A DNA stretch of 64,000 bases from Diadophis punctatus similis (Eukaryota > Chordata > Lepidosauria > Squamata > Dipsadidae), in contig JALIGW010000004.1 of the NCBI GenBank assembly GCA_023053685.1, forward strand, positions 86,444,249 through 86,508,248. Direction: 5' to 3'. Below the pieces are notes generated by a model. It searched no databases. It saw nothing but the letters and a program-made list of their open reading frames with translations, and was not told the DNA's origin. Of this stretch, positions 12,317 through 25,924 are shown piece by piece. A program made the translations under genes and the position numbers. Within the stretch, counting starts at the first letter, position 1; each line of letters begins with the position of its first letter.

Positions 12317-12360
12317 GAATTTCTATGCCGCCCAACTCCCAGAGGGACTATGGATGGATG
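12055..12360. repeat. GATA/GATTA/GTTTA compound microsatellite on a LINE tail
   Basis: GATA units (12060-12177) pass into GATTA (about 12177-12207) and then GTTTA (12207-12313). The array ends directly at TTGGAATTTCTATGCCGCCC and AACTCCC. That last piece also opens the LINE ends at 20347 and 47668, so the array sits on a LINE 3' tail. The flanks (11564-12054 and 12361-13016) show no gene. Confidence 0.9.
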
Positions 12361-13016
12361 GTTGGATGGATAATAGGATAGATAAAATATTGCTTCTACT
12401 ACATACATATTATTTATCATCCCATACTTGAGTCAAATACTAGTTTCCAATGTTAGTTCTTGATAATCAAAAGAAACCCAGCAACTGGGCTTGTGTAACA
12501 AAGCAGAATTTTGCTGCTTAGTTGTGGCAACATAGAGATCATGCAGAAACAGAAGGCAGAACTCTACTGCTTGTAAGGGAGCTTGAATTATGAAATGAAA
12601 GAGAGATGGGTTAAAAGGATGAGGGACTCCTGTGCCCAGGGCAGCATAATCAAGCATTCCGGTGGGTGTTATTAATGGATTTGCCTTTAGAGGCATTTAT
12701 AACAAATAAGAGAGGTTTGCTCATTCATTACGCAAAGTGCTCCATAGAGGGAAGGATGGTTTGGTGCATAATTTTGCCTCATTAATCCGTCCAATGTTCG
12801 ACTGCAGTTGTTTAGAGCAGGGTGGGTTTTTTTTTTTTTAACTTTAGCAAGTTTAAGATCTGCAGACTTCAACTCCAGACTTTTCCAGTAATACCAATAG
12901 CAATAATAACCCTTTGAATTATGAGAAGCCTTTTGAAAAGCAAACATTGCATTAACATTTAATGAGAAAACTACATAGTTGTACCAACTTCTAAATGGAG
13001 CCCTGTTTTCTTGCAG

Positions 13017-13076
13017 ATTCACTGGCCCAGCAGCTCACAGCAGGTGGAAGAATGCACAATCAAAGGAAGATCTATG
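13017..13076 (+). CDS. SEMA3E: SEMA3E exon 3, Sema domain
   Basis: This is a short 60-base phase 0/0 exon with acceptor TTCTTGCAG and donor ATG|GTTTGT. It encodes residues 55-74, beginning IHWPSSSQQVEECTIKGRS. The IHWP start and the following Cys are typical of class 3 semaphorins. It is too short and stop-flanked to appear as a stand-alone open frame, and was found by following the reading phase between exons 2 and 4. Confidence 0.93.
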
Positions 13077-14095
13077 GTTTGTGTTAACTGTGAAATGCTT
13101 TCTTTCGATTTTTGCTGATTTTTTGCCTGCTAATTAGAGTTCAAAATTTGAGCAACATGCCACTCTGAGGCTGGGAAACGGCTCCTGTCTGAAGTGGGGC
13201 AGAAGAGCCAGTTAAGTAGTGAAGGCTCTCCTTTTAGCTGAAGGCTTGGGTTATTTAACTGTGAAAACAACATAGGGAAACGGCAGAGATGGTCACTAGA
13301 AAGTATAACAAATGGAGTAATTGTGAATGTCCATTTGTGTCCTCTAGTCCTTTACTCACATCTCTCCTTCAGTGATCTTGCACAGAGCGTCCGATAAAGA
13401 TGCTGGCTCTCCTTTGCTTCCTTTGGTACATATTTCATATTTTTCCTCCGTGACTCAAGGAAGGGATCCAGCTCTCCTTCCTCCATTGGCTGTGGGCTGA
13501 GAGGTCCCGAGCGGACAAGGATCACCCGGTGACCTCCCATGGCTGAGGGTGGATTTCCATCAGGGATTCCCCTTCAGTACCTGGATTGCTACAACACATT
13601 GCTTTGTATTCTTCCCCCACCCCCCCTCCTTCTAATCTCCTCAAGAAGAGTGAAGCCAGATTAACACGAGAGAGATTAAAAACAGGCAGAACAGGCTGGA
13701 ATCGGTTCCTCTTCATGAATAGCCAGCTCCAGATTACTCGAGAACCCCGAGACCTGATCCCTGAATCCCTTGGCCAGTCAGCTGACGGGGGGTGGCCAGC
13801 AGCCGCCCTCCACTTGTCTTGGGAGAGGTGTTAAGAGGTCTTGAAGGCCCCCAGACCAGGCCAATATTGTCCCAGCAGATTCCGGGTAGAGCAGTGGAAG
13901 AGAAGCATCGGCACCGACTCTTACAGTTCTGCTGTTTGCCTCAAAGGGCTTAAGGCAGGTTTTGAATCCGACTGGAGTGACGCCCTTTTTATAAGCTTGG
14001 CCCAAACTAAAAACTTCATGATATCACTGGAATAGAATTGCTTTAAAAAAATACCAGCCTACTTTTTACCTCTGTGTTTTTACTTCCCCCTGTAG

Positions 14096-16356
<2,261 letters not shown>

Positions 16357-16364
16357 GGTGAGAC

Positions 16365-17607
16365 TAGAGATGTGAAGGCCCGGGAAAAAAATCTGAAAAC
16401 CCCCTTTTTTTTCAGTTTTTTTCCTGAAGGCTTTTTTGTTTTTTTCAAAAAAATTAGAAAAATTGAAAAAAGATTAAAAAAACATTGTGGAATATTTTAT
16501 TTTAACATGATGAATAAAATATTTTAAGACAGGGTGTTCAAATATTTTCCAAATCATTTCTAAAAAAATGTATGATATCAGATTATTCTAATTTCTGTGC
16601 ACTGAGTGAGGACAAGCAAGTCCTAGGTAACAAACTGAACCCTCCAATGCAAGAACAGTATGCATTTCTTCCTTTAGGAGGTGCTGCTATTGTAACAAGA
16701 AAAAGCTTTCAGTTTTTTGATGTTGGGAAGGTACTTTCAAATGTTGCAGAATATAGAACATCTTCAGGGATTTGGTCCAGGAATGCAATCTGGGATTCTT
16801 CCAAACATATTCCTCCTGCAACATGGTGGCAAGGTCTTTGCACAACACAGCCTCTGACTCCTATTGCTTCTCGCCTCGTCCAGATACCTCCATCTTCTGC
16901 AGCATGTGAAAGAATCTGGTCTATGTTTGGAAACACTCACACTAAGTCAAGAAATAAACTGACATGTGAAAGGGTAGAGAAGCTTGTTTCGATCCGGGCA
17001 AACCTTCAGTTTTTAGAAGTTCCTAATTGTGATGACGGACAAAAAGGAGTAGCTGCAGAAGCAGAGACGGATATTGACAATTTCAGCTCAGAAAATGATT
17101 CTGATTAAATGTCCATTGAAACTTAGTCCCACTCTCTTCTTAACACTTCCCCCATCTTCAATTCTTTTTATGAGAATGTTTTTTTTTATTTAATACTGTG
17201 GAGAGGAAATATGAAAAATTGTTACTTTTGGTTTTGAAAATTGTTTTGTGGAGGCTTTTTGGCTGTTTCACATAAACTAGTAAGCAGTTCAGGAGATTGT
17301 TGCTCCCTTTGTTACAATTACAAATAAATATTATTAAAAAATAAATTCTGTTTGTGATAATTGTTTGGCTACATTATATTTTTAATATGCTAGTTGTGAT
17401 AATTTTATGCCAAGTCAAATTATCCATAGTCATATTTTATGTTCCTAAAGTAACAGAATGACTTTCAATCTTAAAAAAACAAAAAAGTGCTAATGTAGCA
17501 TTTTTTTCAATTTTTCCGAAAATTTCCATTCCCCCCCCCCCCGAAAAAAACGGAAAAAACCAGGTTTTTTTCCAAGCTTCAAAATTTCCGGAAATTTTAC
17601 ATCTCTA
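16365..17607 (+). mobile_element. internally deleted hAT element with transposase C-terminus
   Basis: This 1243-bp element is flanked by an exact 8-base duplication GGTGAGAC (16357-16364 and 17608-17615). Inverted ends are TAGAGATGTGAAGGCC on the left and the complement of ATTTTACATCTCTA on the right. Subterminal regions are rich in A/T runs and a C run. It still holds a 178-codon frame from the transposase C-terminus. Full hAT elements are usually 2.5 kb or more, so the N-terminal two-thirds of the gene has been lost. Confidence 0.9.
16572..17108 (+). pseudogene. hAT transposase C-terminal dimerisation region
   Basis: This is an uninterrupted 178-codon remnant. It has ATWWQGLC, then LTPIASRLVQIPPSSAACER, then IWSMFGNTHTKSRNKLT and VEKLVSIRANL. 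The WW, P.SSAACER..S..G and K.RN.L pattern is the hAT family C-terminal dimerisation domain. The BED zinc finger and the N-terminal catalytic Asp residues are absent. The first ATG is probably not a natural start. It cannot be a working transposase alone. Confidence 0.88.
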
Positions 17608-17615
17608 GGTGAGAC

Positions 17616-20285
17616 GAATGTTGGAGGTCAGACATTCGTACTGCTTGCCTGTCTATCTGTGTGAACTGATACAACTTGGAGTGCCAAATATGTCCACTGT
17701 GCCTGGGTATTTATTCAGCTCTTCCCTTGTTATGCTTAGGCTTTGGCCTCAGGTAAGTTTCCTTAGGAAGAAACTGATAAAAAAAAATATGCTCACTCAT
17801 TACCGTGTTTACATTCAGCTGATACAGCCGGACTTTGCTCGGTTTGCCCAGACTGAGATCCTTGGGCTTCAGGGTGAAAGCAGGCAGCCCTTCCCCTGCC
17901 GGCGGCATTTTCCTGCTGCTCTCTTGCCCCTGTGCGTCACGATGTGAATATCGCCAGTTGTATGTCTATGCAGGGTGATGCTCAGTCAAGGCCGGGCCCA
18001 AAGCCACTCAGATCATTTGTAGGGAGGGGACTGAGACCCAGAGCCCCCCTCTTTGAAAGTGACTAACCAGCAGGTGTCCATCTTCCCTGGTATGCCAAGG
18101 CACGGCCTGAGACTGTAGTAAGGGATGGTGGGCTGGAGAGTGGGCCAGCGCAGACCCTCTCCAGCTGACCTTCTGACCAAACACCTTCAGGGACCATGGG
18201 GGGGGAGGGGTGCTGCTCCTCGCCTGCTTTAACGCTTCTGCTAAGGAACAAGCAGGGCCAGTGAGGGCCAGTCCGTGATTCTTCCCCAGGCAAGGACCAG
18301 AGAGTCCACGTCTCCAAGCGGACGGTTTCTGGGTGGGGACGGTGTGGTTAAAGGCCATCCCGGTCCTTCGGCTGAGGGGCCTTTAGAGACCAGGCATCTT
18401 TTCAGTCCTTTCCACGAGATGATGGCTGCATGGGCAGATTTCCCCAGCTTTCTCAGGGGAACTGTGAAGTAAACTGATCACAGCTGTTGGAGGACCCATC
18501 TGTGTATTATGGGATGTCAGCGTCACATATGCGTGTGTGTGTGTGTATAGAAAGGGAAATAAAACTGACAAGGTGAAAAGCTCCATGTTAATTGTCCCCC
18601 TGAGCTGTGTTGTTCCTCACTCGCTCCATCTGACAAAGAAAGTAAACGCAGGTAAATGAATATTGCTGTATTAATAAGACATCTGTTAGCTTGGGTGAGT
18701 TGTACTCGTCAGCCGGAGAAATTGAGAAATGGGTTTTCCCTCCTAGTTGGTTATAAAGCGATTGCATAAATCCATCAGCTGAGCATGGAAATGAAGGATG
18801 GAGCCACCAACCAGGGACTCCTGCAGCCGGACCTGATCCAGGCCGTTTAGCTGCTGGATGATAAAGGAGTCCTCCCCTTAGGAGAAAGAGACGAGTTTTC
18901 TGAAGAATGAACAAAGGAGAAGAAGAAATATTTTGCTTGCCCTCTTTTCATGAAAGGAAGCAAAAGGGGCAGAGAAAACAGCCTCCGCGTAAATGAACAT
19001 CAGATTGAGATCGTTGTGACTTCCCTGCTAGGAGCAAAAAGCTACCGAAGGAGAAGGCACGGGGCAAGACGACTTGCAAGGTCCCATTTAGAAGACGCTC
19101 CTAAACAGGGACCGTCACACTCTTTCAGGGGTTTGCTTTTTTTCTTTCTTTCTTTTCATTGTTTAAAAAATGTCTCCTGTTTTAATTTGATCAGTGCCAA
19201 ATCTGCAATGTTTCATTTCTAATGAATCCCAACTCTGGATGCACCTAGGTGGGTTCTCCCCCCACACACACACACACGCACACACTTCAAGAGATGCTGC
19301 TGAGCGCTTGGAGAAACTGAGGCACTCCACGCTGCCCTCTCGCTACTGGGATTTACACCTACCTAAGGGAGAATAGAATTGCTACCTTTGTAGGCTCAAA
19401 CTCGTCTTTTCGTATGAGCGTTTCTCCAGAGAAGCTCCCACAAATGCAAAATGTTTTATAATACAGAGATGGAGGATGTTGTGGAAATGTAAGTAAAAAA
19501 ACCTTTGGCTTTCATTTGTTGAAGTTCATAATTTTTATGTAATAAAGTTTATGTTATTAAAATTTAATACAAGGTAGTTTTCTGATTATAAACTTGTTCA
19601 TATTTACTCAGTTTCTGCCTTTATTTAAAGTATTACATTTAAAATCATTTACCTCCTTTTCAAAATTTATAAACATAAGCTTTTGTGAAAAGCCATTTAT
19701 CTGGTACAGTATATATCTGAGCACATATCAGATAAACGGAGTGATCAAATTAGTCTTAATCAACCAACCACCTCCAGGGCGAAGCTCCCCCACTGGGCCC
19801 TCAGGCCATGGGGCAGAGCCGGGTCAGGAGGGTGGGAGCCACGGCAGAGAAGGCCTCCTTCTCCTGGAGCTCACCAGCCAAAATTCCCTGACTGACGGGG
19901 CCCACAGCAAGCCGCCTCTGCCAGAATGGGTGGGACAGGCCGGCCCCATTGGGCTGAGAAATTTATTTGGTTAAAAAAAAAAGGGTTCCCTTTCCTCTCC
20001 AAGTCGAATTGCATTTGCAGATAAGAATAGAAGACAGAATGAGCATTAGATACAAATGGCTGCAGACTCAAATACAGGACAATAACGGTCTGAAGATGGC
20101 TGTGGCTTGACAGGTGGTCCCTCCCCATTTTCTCTTCCTCCCGTCTTTTGCCTGTTTTGACCTCCTGTCTCCCCTTCCCACTGCCATTGACGCCACCTCC
20201 GTCTTTGCGTTTTTTCTCCTTTTTCTTTTTTTTTGCAAGTTTTCATCAACTCAATGGAAAAATATTAGGTCCAATTGGCAAATGA
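17616..20285. other. intron 4 stretch, no gene supported
   Basis: Mixed composition with short TG and CA runs (about 18530 and 19263). Several 60-126 aa frames have no domains. A GC-rich patch at about 18000-18400 and another at 19760-19960 have no CpG-island character that I can support. Confidence 0.45.
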
Positions 20286-20715
20286 CACAAATCATATTTA
20301 TTTTATTTATTTTATTTTATTTATTTATTTATTTATTTATTTATTAAAATTTCTATGCCGCCCAACTCCCGGGGGACTCTGGGCGGCTCACAGCAGATAT
20401 AGAAACACATAAAAATAAAACAATTTTTTAAAGGAGCCATATTAAAATACTATCCATTTAAAAAACTTTCATTCATACCCTGCCTGCCGGAAGAGCCAAG
20501 TTTTTATTGCTTTACGGAAGGCCAGCAGGGTGGGGATAATCCTGATCTCTGGAGGGAGTTGGTTCCAAAGGGAGGGGGCTCCCACAGAGAAGGCTCTCCC
20601 CCTCGGCCCCGCCAACCGGCATTGCTTGGTCGATGGGACCTGGAGGAGACCCACTCTGTGGGACCTAACCGGTCGTAGGGAGGTATGCGGCAGGATGCAG
20701 TCCCGAAGGTAACCT
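20286..20715 (-). mobile_element. LINE 3' end with TTTA tail
   Basis: The element opens with TTTA repeats (20286-20346), then TTCTATGCCGCCCAACTCCC. On the minus strand the frame 20654-20469 reads LAGPRGRAFSVGAPSLWNQL, then PPEIRIIPTLLAFRKAIKTW. A(F/L)S..AP.LWN.LP..IR....L..F...LKT.LF is a common C-terminus of L2/CR1-type LINE ORF2. Confidence 0.8.
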
Positions 20716-20724
20716 GGCCCTGAT

Positions 20725-20815
<91 letters not shown>

Positions 20816-21150
20816 TGTCAAGTACATGTTGGTAATATACACAGATATAACATTGTTTATATACATAAGATGGGTACTGATAAGAGGGAACATTAGGACA
20901 GGGACGGTAGGCACGCTGGTGCACTTATGCACGCCCCTTACTGACCTCTTAGGAATCGGGTGAGGTCAACAGTGGACAGTCTAAGGGTAAAGTTTTGGGG
21001 GTTTGGTGACGAAACCACAGAGTCAGGTAGTGAGTTCCAGGCATTTACCACTCTGTTGCTAAAGTCGTATTTTCTACAGTCAAGTTTGGAGCGGTTCACT
21101 TTGAGTTTGTATCTGTTGTGTGCTCGTGTATTGTTGTGGTTGAAGCTATA
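20725..21150 (-). mobile_element. CR1-group LINE 3' end, third copy, with long ATTT array
   Basis: An ATTT array (20725-20816) is followed by sequence matching the copies at 5296 and 10165 (for example GGACAGGGACGGTAGGCAC and CGCCCCTTACTGACCTCTTA). Minus-strand coding similarity runs to about 21145. It abuts the previous LINE end, with only about 10 bases between. Confidence 0.85.
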
Positions 21151-21309
21151 TTATATTGTCATACAAATAGCTCATCTTAGAGGCAGCAATAAAATTTAAA
21201 ATGATTTTGAGAGACTAAAGGAGTAGGTTGAGGAAATTGAATGGAACCAACTAGAAAATAAATGCAGGTAGCTCCTAAATTCCAAGAACAGGCCTCAAAT
21301 GTTTGGGGC

Positions 21310-21710
21310 TCCCAACTTTTAAAATTCAGAGAAGTCAGAACAGATGCAGAGAAGGGCAACGAGCGTCATCCACAGGCTGGAAATTGAACAATACAAGGAG
21401 AAGGTGAAGACAGAGAGATGTTTAGTTTGGAAAGAAATGGCAAAGAGAATAGATGATATAGCGTTCTTCAGTTACCTGATGAGAAGCCAGACAGAAGAGA
21501 ACCGAGGCCTATTCCCTCTCCTCCCAGGGTGCAGGATATGGAACAAGACCTAAAGTTATAGGGAGGCCAACTCCAGCTGAATGGTAAAAGTATTTCCCAA
21601 CAAAAAGAAGAGCTGAACAGTGAAGCCAATGATTTAGGAAGGTTGTAGATGCAGGTTGGATTAATTGTCTGAGCGTCTCTTTCCAACTTTACGCTTCTAC
21701 TATTTTCATT
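21310..21710 (+). mobile_element. degraded CR1 LINE fragment
   Basis: Plus-strand sequence resembles the region before CR1 3' ends (ATGCAGAGAAGGGCAACGAG, then GGAGGCCAACTCCAGCTG) and ends in a TTTCCAACTTTACGCTTCTA-like tail. It is old, with no long frame. Confidence 0.5.
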
Positions 21711-24674
21711 GAAAATAAGCCAGGCCAAAGCAATGAATCAACAAGAGGCAGTTTTGGCTTGTAAGGGTTTTGGTTTAGTTACTCGTTTATTTACTTCCTA
21801 TTTTCTTCTTTTATTTCTTTTCCATTTGCACACTAGCCATTCGCTGGCAGCAGGCTAGAGAAGGCCAGGAATTGTTGCTCCTTTGCTCCAAACATCATTA
21901 TAAATACCTAGATAATGCCAAAAATTGACAGCAACTGGACTTTTTCTTTGCTATTATTAATTTCTATACAGTCATAGATTAGAAATTAAGATAAAAATCA
22001 GAACAAGATGCTTCAAGGCAAATTAATGGATGCAAATATCATTAAAAATGAAGCAACATGCTTATCCTCAAGTATCATTTATCCAAACCTGTTAACGATT
22101 ATAGAGAGAATCTTAATAGTTCTTTTCATAGCACAAAACGTTGCAAATTTTTCCAGAGATTCTGATATACCAATCCTTTCCTTTAATTAAAAAACTTAAA
22201 AATCTATGAGTGGAGTTGATTCATACAATTGCAAATATTGGGAAAAATTAACGCACCCTGCTAGATAAAGGTGTAAAGGACAACCCTGTGTGCTTGTCTT
22301 GGTGCTCAAATAGACAGCTGTCACTTATGAGAGATGTTATTTGATTTCCCCTCCAAGACCTTCGAAGAGAAGGGGCATCCCATCGCTTGCGAAAGTCCTT
22401 CTTGAAGAGCAGGAAGGGTGTTTTAAAAATACTTTGGGGTGATCTAAGGGAGCCACTGACGTCATATTAATGATGACTGATAGTTTGAAATCTGTTGTTC
22501 TGTAAATTGATATAATAATTTATCAGTTTATACATGATGTGTATAAATTCTAAACTGAGATGAATTCTTTAGCAAGTAAACAATTAAAATAGTAACTTGC
22601 CGTGCATATTTGATTATAAAACTGGAATTGTGTATCAAATAACTCAAAAAGTCCTAATTGGTGATTTTCTGGTTGGCTTCTTGACCAGACAGCGACATAC
22701 TTAAGCATGAATACACCCTGACTTTGGGCAAATATTTCCAGGGAACAAATCGGTCACACTTTATGACAAGGGAGAGGGGGGGGGAATGGCTGACTCCTGT
22801 TTGATCAGCAAAACCAGATGTTCCCTTCCCTTGGACTGCAACAGGGATGAGGTCATTTGGAAATGAATCCAGGAGAAATAATTGCACAGGGCTGCATTTG
22901 TTTGGACTGCAAGATGATACATCCAAAAAGATAGTTTCAAATAGCAAAAATAAACATTTGTACAATCCTTGCTTTCAGTTGGATCTTGGTTTGGGTGGGT
23001 CATGTTGCTGAGAAGCCACTAGGAAAGCAAGCATAGCCCATTGAGAAAGAACTCGAAAAACCCCATAATTAACTTTCCATCTTATCTAAACGGCAGTATC
23101 TAAACTAAGGCTGCCTGTGTATGTGACTGCGCGCATCCAGACTTCTCACGGAGCTTCACAGGGCTTGCTTCTTTTAATAGTTTGCTCACTCGAATTGCAA
23201 CCTGACAGTTTATTCCAAAACCCTTCTGACTGGCGGCACAGAGTGGTCTGGTTTTCCTTCTGTTGACAAAAAAATGCTGTAAAATGTTCACACTGAATCC
23301 CCTGCTAGTGGTTCATCAGCTCCATAATAGGCTAATCCCAAATAGCTGAGAGGTTATTTTCTTACAGTGATTTCATTCATACAAATCTTTACAGGGTTTT
23401 TTTTTAATCCTTAAACTACCTTTCTTATACTGATCTGCATAAATACAGATATTTATATATCTGTTCCTTTCAAATCCCCAAAATTTTCCTCTGACCATTC
23501 CAGCGAAAGATCTATCTAAAGTCTACACAACAACCCAGTAGTGGCTCTCCAACAGATTCCAATAGATCTCAGACGTATCAGTTTCATTGTACATAATTAT
23601 GTTTCCATGTACACCATTAGCTAATTAATGTCTATAATTTCCTATTCTTTTTATTAGAAAAGGAGCATTTCCCCCCCCCTTGTCTTTTTATGTTTTTTCA
23701 CTAATAATTTGACAATGTTTGGTGCAAAGTTCAATGTACGTTTTAGCTATATAAACTTGAAGTTTACAATTATTGTTAATTACGAAGTCTACATTTTGGG
23801 GGGGGGAAATAAAAATAACTACATCTTTATCAAGTGTCCCCCGTGTTCATCAGTGATTAATATGTTGATGTTAATATGGGAGAAGTCTTAATTTTGTTTC
23901 TACTTCAGGTTGCTGCTGGCGGGCTACAACATATCTTAGATCAGCTTGACAAATATCTCTCTTTCGAGCTTGGTTTGGTTGACTTCACTCCTGCCCAGCT
24001 TCACGGTGTGGTTGTGCTGTAAAGTGCTAGGAAACGGATATAAGTGGGGGGGGGGAGAACTGTACTTGAAGACGAAGTCTAAGTATCGCAAATTCCACTC
24101 CCCCCCTTTTTTTAAAAAAAAGAAAAATCACAAAGCTCTCCATTCCTCCCTTTCTCAAAAAGGTCACTGTGCAAGAGTTCCCTCATTTTGTTCTTCTCAT
24201 TTAATCACTCATATGGCATGCTCATTCCACTTTAAAAAATTCATAGACTTTGAGAATTGAGAATCTCCCTGCTTGCAGTGGTTATGGGCCCAGAGAAAAG
24301 GCACCCAAATGTATCCTATTCCCCATCCCCACTAAAAAACAAAGCAAGAGAATCCCGCTTTCCCTACAGCGAGAGGACTTGGAGGGGGAGGGCTGTTATT
24401 TTCTCTGGGTTAGAAGAGAGGCAGCCGTGGGGTCTCTGAGAGGATACCCTCTGGGATCCTGAGGGTATCCAAATGGATCAGATGCCCCAGGCCTCCTCCC
24501 TGACCCTTCCTTTTCAACCTGGCCCTCAGGCATCCTTTTGGGGGGAGAGGGGAAGGAAATAGCAGCACTTCCGTTATTGGGTGGTCTCGAGGGGATGCCC
24601 TCAATTACTTCAGAGCACAATGTTGCCATTAACATGATTATAATTTCATTCAACAATTATGAAATGTTTAATTG
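21711..24674. other. intron 4 stretch, no gene supported
   Basis: AT-rich sequence with single-base runs. No exon of the semaphorin is missing at this place, and no repeat is clear to me. Confidence 0.5.
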
Positions 24675-24932
24675 AAGAGCCGAGGTGGCGCAGCGGTTAG
24701 AGAGCAGTACTGCAGGCTACTTTAGCTGACTGTGATCATTTGAGTTCAGCTGTTCAAATCTCACCGGCTCAGGGTTGACTCAGCCTTCCATCCTTCCGAG
24801 GTAGGTAAAATGAGGACCCAGATTGTTGGGGGCAATATAAATATATACATTGCTTAATGGTGTAAACCGCTTAGAGGGTGCTTGCACTGTGAGGCGGTAT
24901 ATAAATCTCACTAATAAATAGATAAATAAATA
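24675..24932 (+). mobile_element. tRNA-derived squamate SINE
   Basis: It begins GAGCCGAGGTGGCGCAGCGG, with the tRNA-like box GTTCAAATCTCACCGGCTC. It continues AGGGTTGACTCAGCCTTCC and GTAAACCGCTTAGAGGGTGC, and ends GGCGGTATATAAATC with an ATAAATA tail. This is a very common SINE form in snakes and lizards, from memory. The head looks like a tRNA but it is not a functional tRNA gene. Confidence 0.88.
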
Positions 24933-25924
24933 ATTAGAAACACTTGTGTTTGGGGTATAATGATGATAATCCAGATCTCCTCTTTAAAAAAATGTAACTG
25001 AGAAATACAACCAAGTTAAGGTGACATGTTTATGAAACCATGTTGCTTTAAAAGCTTCGTGGTATTAAACAGAGGATTACAGCAAACACCTCCTTGGACT
25101 CTGTTGCAAATATATTGTATATCATGCTGCAGGATGGTTAAGGCTGTTCCCCTTATCTCCAATGACCATCTTAAATATACTTTGCAGAAGCTTTAGTGGA
25201 CAAGGGCTCATCACTTGAACTTTGACTTGAGCTTGACCCCCTGAAGGTCCTGTCAATAAATCACCCTAAACCTTTCAGGGTTTGCTTTTAATGCCAACTC
25301 TGGCTCTCCTACTGAAGTCCTAACTCAAGGACCCTGGGTCTGTTTCCGTTCCAATATGACTTGCAAGGGAGAAGAGAAAGAAAAGTCAAAAGTCATTAAA
25401 CAGGGGAATCCCCTTCAGGGGCTACAAACACTTGGGAGAATCTCTGTAGGGATGTAGTCCAGTAGTGCTTTGAGGTCAACAAGGAAGGTCTGCAGGGTGA
25501 AACCCAAAATATCTGTAGCTGAATGGAATATTTTATACTTTCATGATATTTGTAATAATGAGGGGTGATTTTTATTTTTTTTTAAAAGTATCGGCTGTCT
25601 ATGTTGATACTTCTCTGTATAAGACAATGGAAATATTTGGATGCTAAAACTTAGTAAAATAGTCCCAGTTATAGTAAAGCTTCAATTAAGTGAACCATCA
25701 GGGAGGAAGATTTGTCACTTTAAATCATTTTTATGATTTCTTGATTATGCAAATGACTTGATCCGGAAATACTAATTGGCCTAAATTTGCACTAATTCTT
25801 CTAATATTGTGTTCTGATTATTTTGTTAAGTAACAAAATAGCCACATCAAGAAACAAACACAACTTTAAAAACCATGAAGGACCTGGCAGTTTCCATACA
25901 CAACTTATTCCTGTTAACTTAGAG

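Noticed and set aside
24675..24760. tRNA-like sequence that could be called a tRNA gene
   Set aside because: It is followed by a SINE body and A-rich tail, and the cloverleaf is imperfect. The same applies to the heads at 9009, 31548 and 44195.
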